DNA from: Komarekiella atlantica HA4396-MV6
GTDB taxonomy: Bacteria > Cyanobacteriota > Cyanobacteriia > Cyanobacteriales > Nostocaceae
Length of the DNA: 64,000 bases
Direction: 5' to 3'
Assembly (NCBI GenBank): GCA_019359395.1
Contig: JAHHHK010000003.1
Span: 186,001 to 250,000, forward strand
Shown here: positions 61,817 through 64,000 of the stretch, one piece after another
Layout of the letters: each line of letters begins with the position of its first letter
Position numbering within the stretch: position 1 is the stretch's first letter
The notes under the pieces: generated by a model
Seen by the model: the letters and a program-made list of their open reading frames with translations, nothing else
The model's database searches: none
Told to the model about the DNA's origin: nothing
Program-made: the position numbers and the translations under genes

Positions 61817-61894
61817 TTAAAACTTCGCTTTTGAGCGGGTTGCATCAAGAAATGCTAGGCACTCTTCTAGGTCGTCTCCATGCCAAGTACCAGT
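61817..61894 (-). pseudogene. Antitoxin C-terminal remnant before PIN toxin
   Basis: Twenty-five codons reading TGTWHGDDLEECLAFLDAT and ending SKAKF, directly preceded by TGA and ending 11 bases before the PIN toxin start. The GTW-GDD-EECL...RS pattern resembles the C-termini of small antitoxins that precede PIN toxins in cyanobacteria. In frame before the TGA, REVFDDYA might be part of the same gene. The N-terminal half cannot be recognised. The whole module therefore appears broken on both sides. Confidence 0.5.
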
Positions 61895-62142
61895 TCAAGC
61901 ATAGTCATCGAACACCTCGCGGGAACGACTGAACTTTCATTTTACTCAATTGGTACATTAGGAATGGTTTCTCATCGGTTGCTGAAAAAGACTGATCGCA
62001 ATATTGAGCAGGAACTAGCTAAAAAAGAGCGATCGCACTCCAGCAAGGTTAGAGAGCAATCCTTGGTTCTGCAAAACAGCGATCGCGCTCCAGCAAGTAC
62101 AATGAGGGTACAACTAGTGTTGTACCTCAAGGGGCTGAGACA

Positions 62143-62358
62143 ATGAAACGCACACTCTATATTCCTGATGAGTTGTGCGCACAACTTGAGCAATACTTAA
62201 AAGATCACCCAGAGCAAAACCCATCAAGTGTTGTATAGGCAGCACTGGCGGAAAAGTTACGCCCCAAAAATGGTTCAAGGCTACTATCGCTAGCAGGAAT
62301 CGTAGAAAATGCTCCTACAGATGCTTCAGTTAATGAAGACTATTTGATACAAGGATGA
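62143..62358 (+). pseudogene. Antitoxin (CopG/RHH-like) with one TAG
   Basis: ATG at 62143 starts MKRTLYIPDELCAQLEQYLK, then comes TAG at 62236-62238 (codon 32), and the same frame continues AALAEKLRPKNGSRLL to TGA at 62358. With Gln in place of the stop, the join would read NPSSVVQAALAEKL, the classic end of the ribbon-helix-helix (S-x-V-x-x-A-L motif), so CAG to TAG is the simplest change. The final TGA overlaps the toxin ATG (ATGA), as in intact vapBC operons. The total would be 71 residues. Only 31 residues would be made, without helix 2, so the toxin may be unneutralised unless suppressed. Confidence 0.8.
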
Positions 62359-62762
62359 AGCGTCTGCTTTTGGATGCAGGCCCCCTGATTGCTCTGGTTT
62401 CTGTCCAAGATGACTACTATCAGGGATGCAAAGCGGGTTTTAGTAAGTTACCAGCGTTGTTTGGTGAGGTTCTAACCCCTCTACCAGTGCTGTTTGAAGT
62501 TTACAAGTTTGTACTGCGAGAACAATCGAGCCGTGCTGCAATGACTGCACTAGGCGTCATTAGTGAGAATACGGTGACTGTACCAATGAGCATGGAAATG
62601 TTTCAGGAGATTTACAGCATGGTTCGCCACATACCAGACTGGCAAGGAAGTTTAGAGGATGCCTCTGTTGTAGCGGTAGCTCAACTTTATAACGCTAGTG
62701 TTTGGACATTGGATTACAGAGATTTAAGTTGGTTCAAGACTCTGAAATTGTGGTCACCATGA
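62355..62762 (+). CDS. PIN-domain toxin (VapC-like ribonuclease)
   Basis: A 135-residue PIN domain, probably an RNase that cleaves tRNA or other RNA when not bound by its antitoxin. The acidic cluster is intact: Asp7 in LLLDAGPLIAL, Glu48 in LPVLFEVYKF, Asp102 in LEDASVVAVA and Asp120 in WTLDYRDLSWF. The ATG overlaps the upstream antitoxin's stop by four bases, giving coupled translation. The antitoxin carries a nonsense codon, so how the cell tolerates this gene is a question. An in-frame full product is predicted without defects. Confidence 0.87.
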   Translation: MKRLLLDAGPLIALVSVQDDYYQGCKAGFSKLPALFGEVLTPLPVLFEVYKFVLREQSSRAAMTALGVISENTVTVPMSMEMFQEIYSMVRHIPDWQGSLEDASVVAVAQLYNASVWTLDYRDLSWFKTLKLWSP

Positions 62763-62880
62763 TCATTGCACAAGTCAGTTGAAACATTACCAATTTGAGC
62801 TATAGTGTCCAATTCCCAATCTTGCCTATAACGCTACACTAAAAAAGTAAAGAAATGTAAATAAATTAACTTTTGCCAAC

Positions 62881-63828
62881 ATGGAAACCGTCACATTGGG
62901 ACAAAACGGCCCAGCTGTTACACCTCTTTGCATAGGCACTTGGGCTTGGGGTGATAAACTCTTTTGGAACTATGGCGATAACTATGGTCAAGAACAGTTA
63001 CAAGAAGCTTTTACAGCAGCTTTAGAAGCTGGTGTTACCTTCTTCGACACTGCGGAAATTTACGGAATGGGAAAAAGCGAGAAATTTTTGGGGCAATTCC
63101 TGCAACAAACACAACAACCAGTGCAAATCGCCACAAAATTTGGCCCTCTACCGTGGCGATTTACAGGTCAATCGGTTTCCGATGCCTTAACAGAAAGCCT
63201 CAAACGGCTACAACTAGAGCGAATCGCCCTGTATCAAGTGCATTGGCCTTTTGCTTTCCTTTTAAGTCAAGAAACTCTGATGAATGCCTTAGCAGACGAG
63301 GTGAAGCGAGGCAGAATTGCCGCAGTAGGTGTTAGTAATTACTCGGCAGAGCAAATGCGAGACGCACACCAAATATTGGCAGCCCGTGGAGTGCCTTTAG
63401 CTGTAAACCAGGTACGTTACTCTTTAATTACTCGCCAAATTGAAAGTAAAGGTATTATGGCAACTGCTCGTGAGTTGGGTGTGACTATCTTGGCATATAG
63501 TCCTTTAGCGCAGGGATTACTCACAGGTAAGTATACTATCGACAGTACTGAAACTCCTAGTGGAGCGAGAAAGATAGACCCACGATTTACTAAAGAAGGT
63601 TTGCAAAAAATTGCACCTGTGATATCTTTACTACGCAGTTTGGGAGAAAAATATGATCGCACCCCTGCCCAAGTTGCTCTCAACTGGTTAATTGCTCAAG
63701 AGAACGTCATTCCCATTGCTGGGGTAAAGACAGCTCAACATGTACGACAGAATGCTGGTGCTTTGGGCTGGAGACTGAGCGAAGATGAAATTAAGCAGCT
63801 AGAGGAAGTTAGTCGCCCTTGGCTGTAG
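62881..63828 (+). CDS. Aldo/keto reductase
   Basis: An NADPH-dependent reductase of carbonyl compounds, a 315-residue TIM barrel. The catalytic tetrad is complete: Asp56 in TFFDTAEIYG, Tyr61, Lys86 in QIATKFGP and His121 in YQVHWP. The coenzyme phosphate region IPIAGVKTAQHVRQNAGALGW is at the C-terminus. VGVSNYSAEQM and ILAYSPLAQGLLTGKY are typical of the AKR family that includes plant and cyanobacterial stress reductases. It belongs to the general aldo/keto reductase group; the substrate is unknown. The gene is monocistronic, followed by a strong hairpin. Confidence 0.93.
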   Translation: METVTLGQNGPAVTPLCIGTWAWGDKLFWNYGDNYGQEQLQEAFTAALEAGVTFFDTAEIYGMGKSEKFLGQFLQQTQQPVQIATKFGPLPWRFTGQSVSDALTESLKRLQLERIALYQVHWPFAFLLSQETLMNALADEVKRGRIAAVGVSNYSAEQMRDAHQILAARGVPLAVNQVRYSLITRQIESKGIMATARELGVTILAYSPLAQGLLTGKYTIDSTETPSGARKIDPRFTKEGLQKIAPVISLLRSLGEKYDRTPAQVALNWLIAQENVIPIAGVKTAQHVRQNAGALGWRLSEDEIKQLEEVSRPWL

Positions 63829-63856
63829 TAGAGATGTTGCAATGCAACGTCTCTAC
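63828..63856 (+). terminator. Hairpin after aldo/keto reductase gene
   Basis: GTAGAGATGTTGC, three bases, then GCAACGTCTCTAC pair with one mismatch over 13 bases. It begins at the last base of the stop codon and overlaps the end of the convergent Uma2 gene. It is of the GTAGAGACG-type repeat family. There is no T-run, so termination is likely but not certain. Confidence 0.6.
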
Positions 63857-64000
63857 TCAAACACAGGGGGCCACAGTTCTGATACTGTTAGCTCCCAACC
63901 TGGTAGTAAATCTGGTAGCGTCAGTTTGTCGTTGTCTTGCAAGACTACTGGCTCTTGGTTAAGCCGATAAACTGTTAGCGTCAATTTATCAGGGTCAATC
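63853..64000 (-). CDS. Uma2 family protein, C-terminal part (cut by window end)
   Basis: Only the final 49 codons are present on the minus strand: IDPDKLTLTVYRLNQEPVVL, then LTLPDLLPGWELTVSELWPP and a stop at 63853-63855. The LPGWELTVSELW ending and the preceding DPD-x-V-Y pattern are the C-terminal signature of Uma2/DUF820 proteins. The start and catalytic region lie beyond the window. It would be a fourth Uma2 locus here. It is convergent with the aldo/keto reductase gene. Confidence 0.75.
   Translation of the reverse strand, partial: IDPDKLTLTVYRLNQEPVVLQDNDKLTLPDLLPGWELTVSELWPPVFE

Noticed and set aside
61880-62146. 88-codon plus-strand frame upstream of the VapBC-like pair
   Set aside because: Spans the 47-base repeat and HIP1-containing direct repeats and overlaps the antitoxin remnant; no domain, so I treat it as repeat-derived.

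Overview
The window looks like chromosome from a filamentous, probably heterocyst-forming cyanobacterium of the Nostoc/Calothrix group. Oxygenic photosynthesis genes are present (chlorophyll synthase chlG, zeta-carotene desaturase crtQ, the cytochrome b6f-associated protein petP, a PucC/BCD-type pigment transporter). The palindrome GCGATCGC (HIP1) is very frequent. Intergenic spaces hold heptamer tandem repeats (GGGGACT/GGGGATT types) and GC-rich interspersed repeats typical of Nostocales. No rRNA, tRNA or CRISPR array was recognised.

Layout. 0-10 kb: a TM2 protein, a copper-type P1B ATPase carrying translated repeat DNA, an FHA protein, a TIGR01777 epimerase-like protein, small membrane and TPR proteins, an IscA/HesB-type Fe-S carrier and a large cyanobacterial protein of unknown function. 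10-12 kb: about 1.5 kb without genes, then a tiny ribbon-helix-helix protein. 12-20 kb: crtQ with an SRPBCC partner, a [2Fe-2S] protein, cobQ, peroxiredoxin Q, and a DrrAB-like ABC exporter. 20-26.6 kb: a phosphatase, a stand-alone PD-(D/E)XK nuclease-like protein, and a CHAT protease - STAND ATPase - TPR giant preceded by a small membrane protein resembling the effector-associated constant component EACC1. This looks like an NTP-dependent conflict (defence or cell-death) system and is the most interesting locus; its small partner is interrupted by one amber codon. 26.6-34.5 kb: AI-2E-type permease, FtsH, a duplicated Uma2 pair with a third remnant, and a WD40 protein.

34.9-51.3 kb is one co-oriented minus-strand polysaccharide locus. 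In transcription order it holds an ABC-2 exporter (permease, ATPase), a GDPD-like protein, a HAD-nucleotidyltransferase fusion, a methyltransferase with a 14-residue-repeat coiled coil, glycosyltransferases, a second methyltransferase, a PMT-like membrane protein, GDP-mannose 4,6-dehydratase and two more glycosyltransferases. It probably builds and exports a surface or envelope glycan with GDP-deoxyhexose units.

51.7-58.4 kb returns to photosynthesis: petP, a Get3d-type ATPase, chlG, a cupin, an inositol-monophosphatase-family enzyme and a BCD-family transporter. 58.7-64 kb is accessory: an aspartic-protease pair, small orphans, a broken PIN toxin module, a VapBC-like pair whose antitoxin has one nonsense codon, an aldo/keto reductase and the end of another Uma2 gene. 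Three accessory genes (26.5, 61.6 and 62.2 kb) each keep an otherwise full reading frame around a single stop codon.
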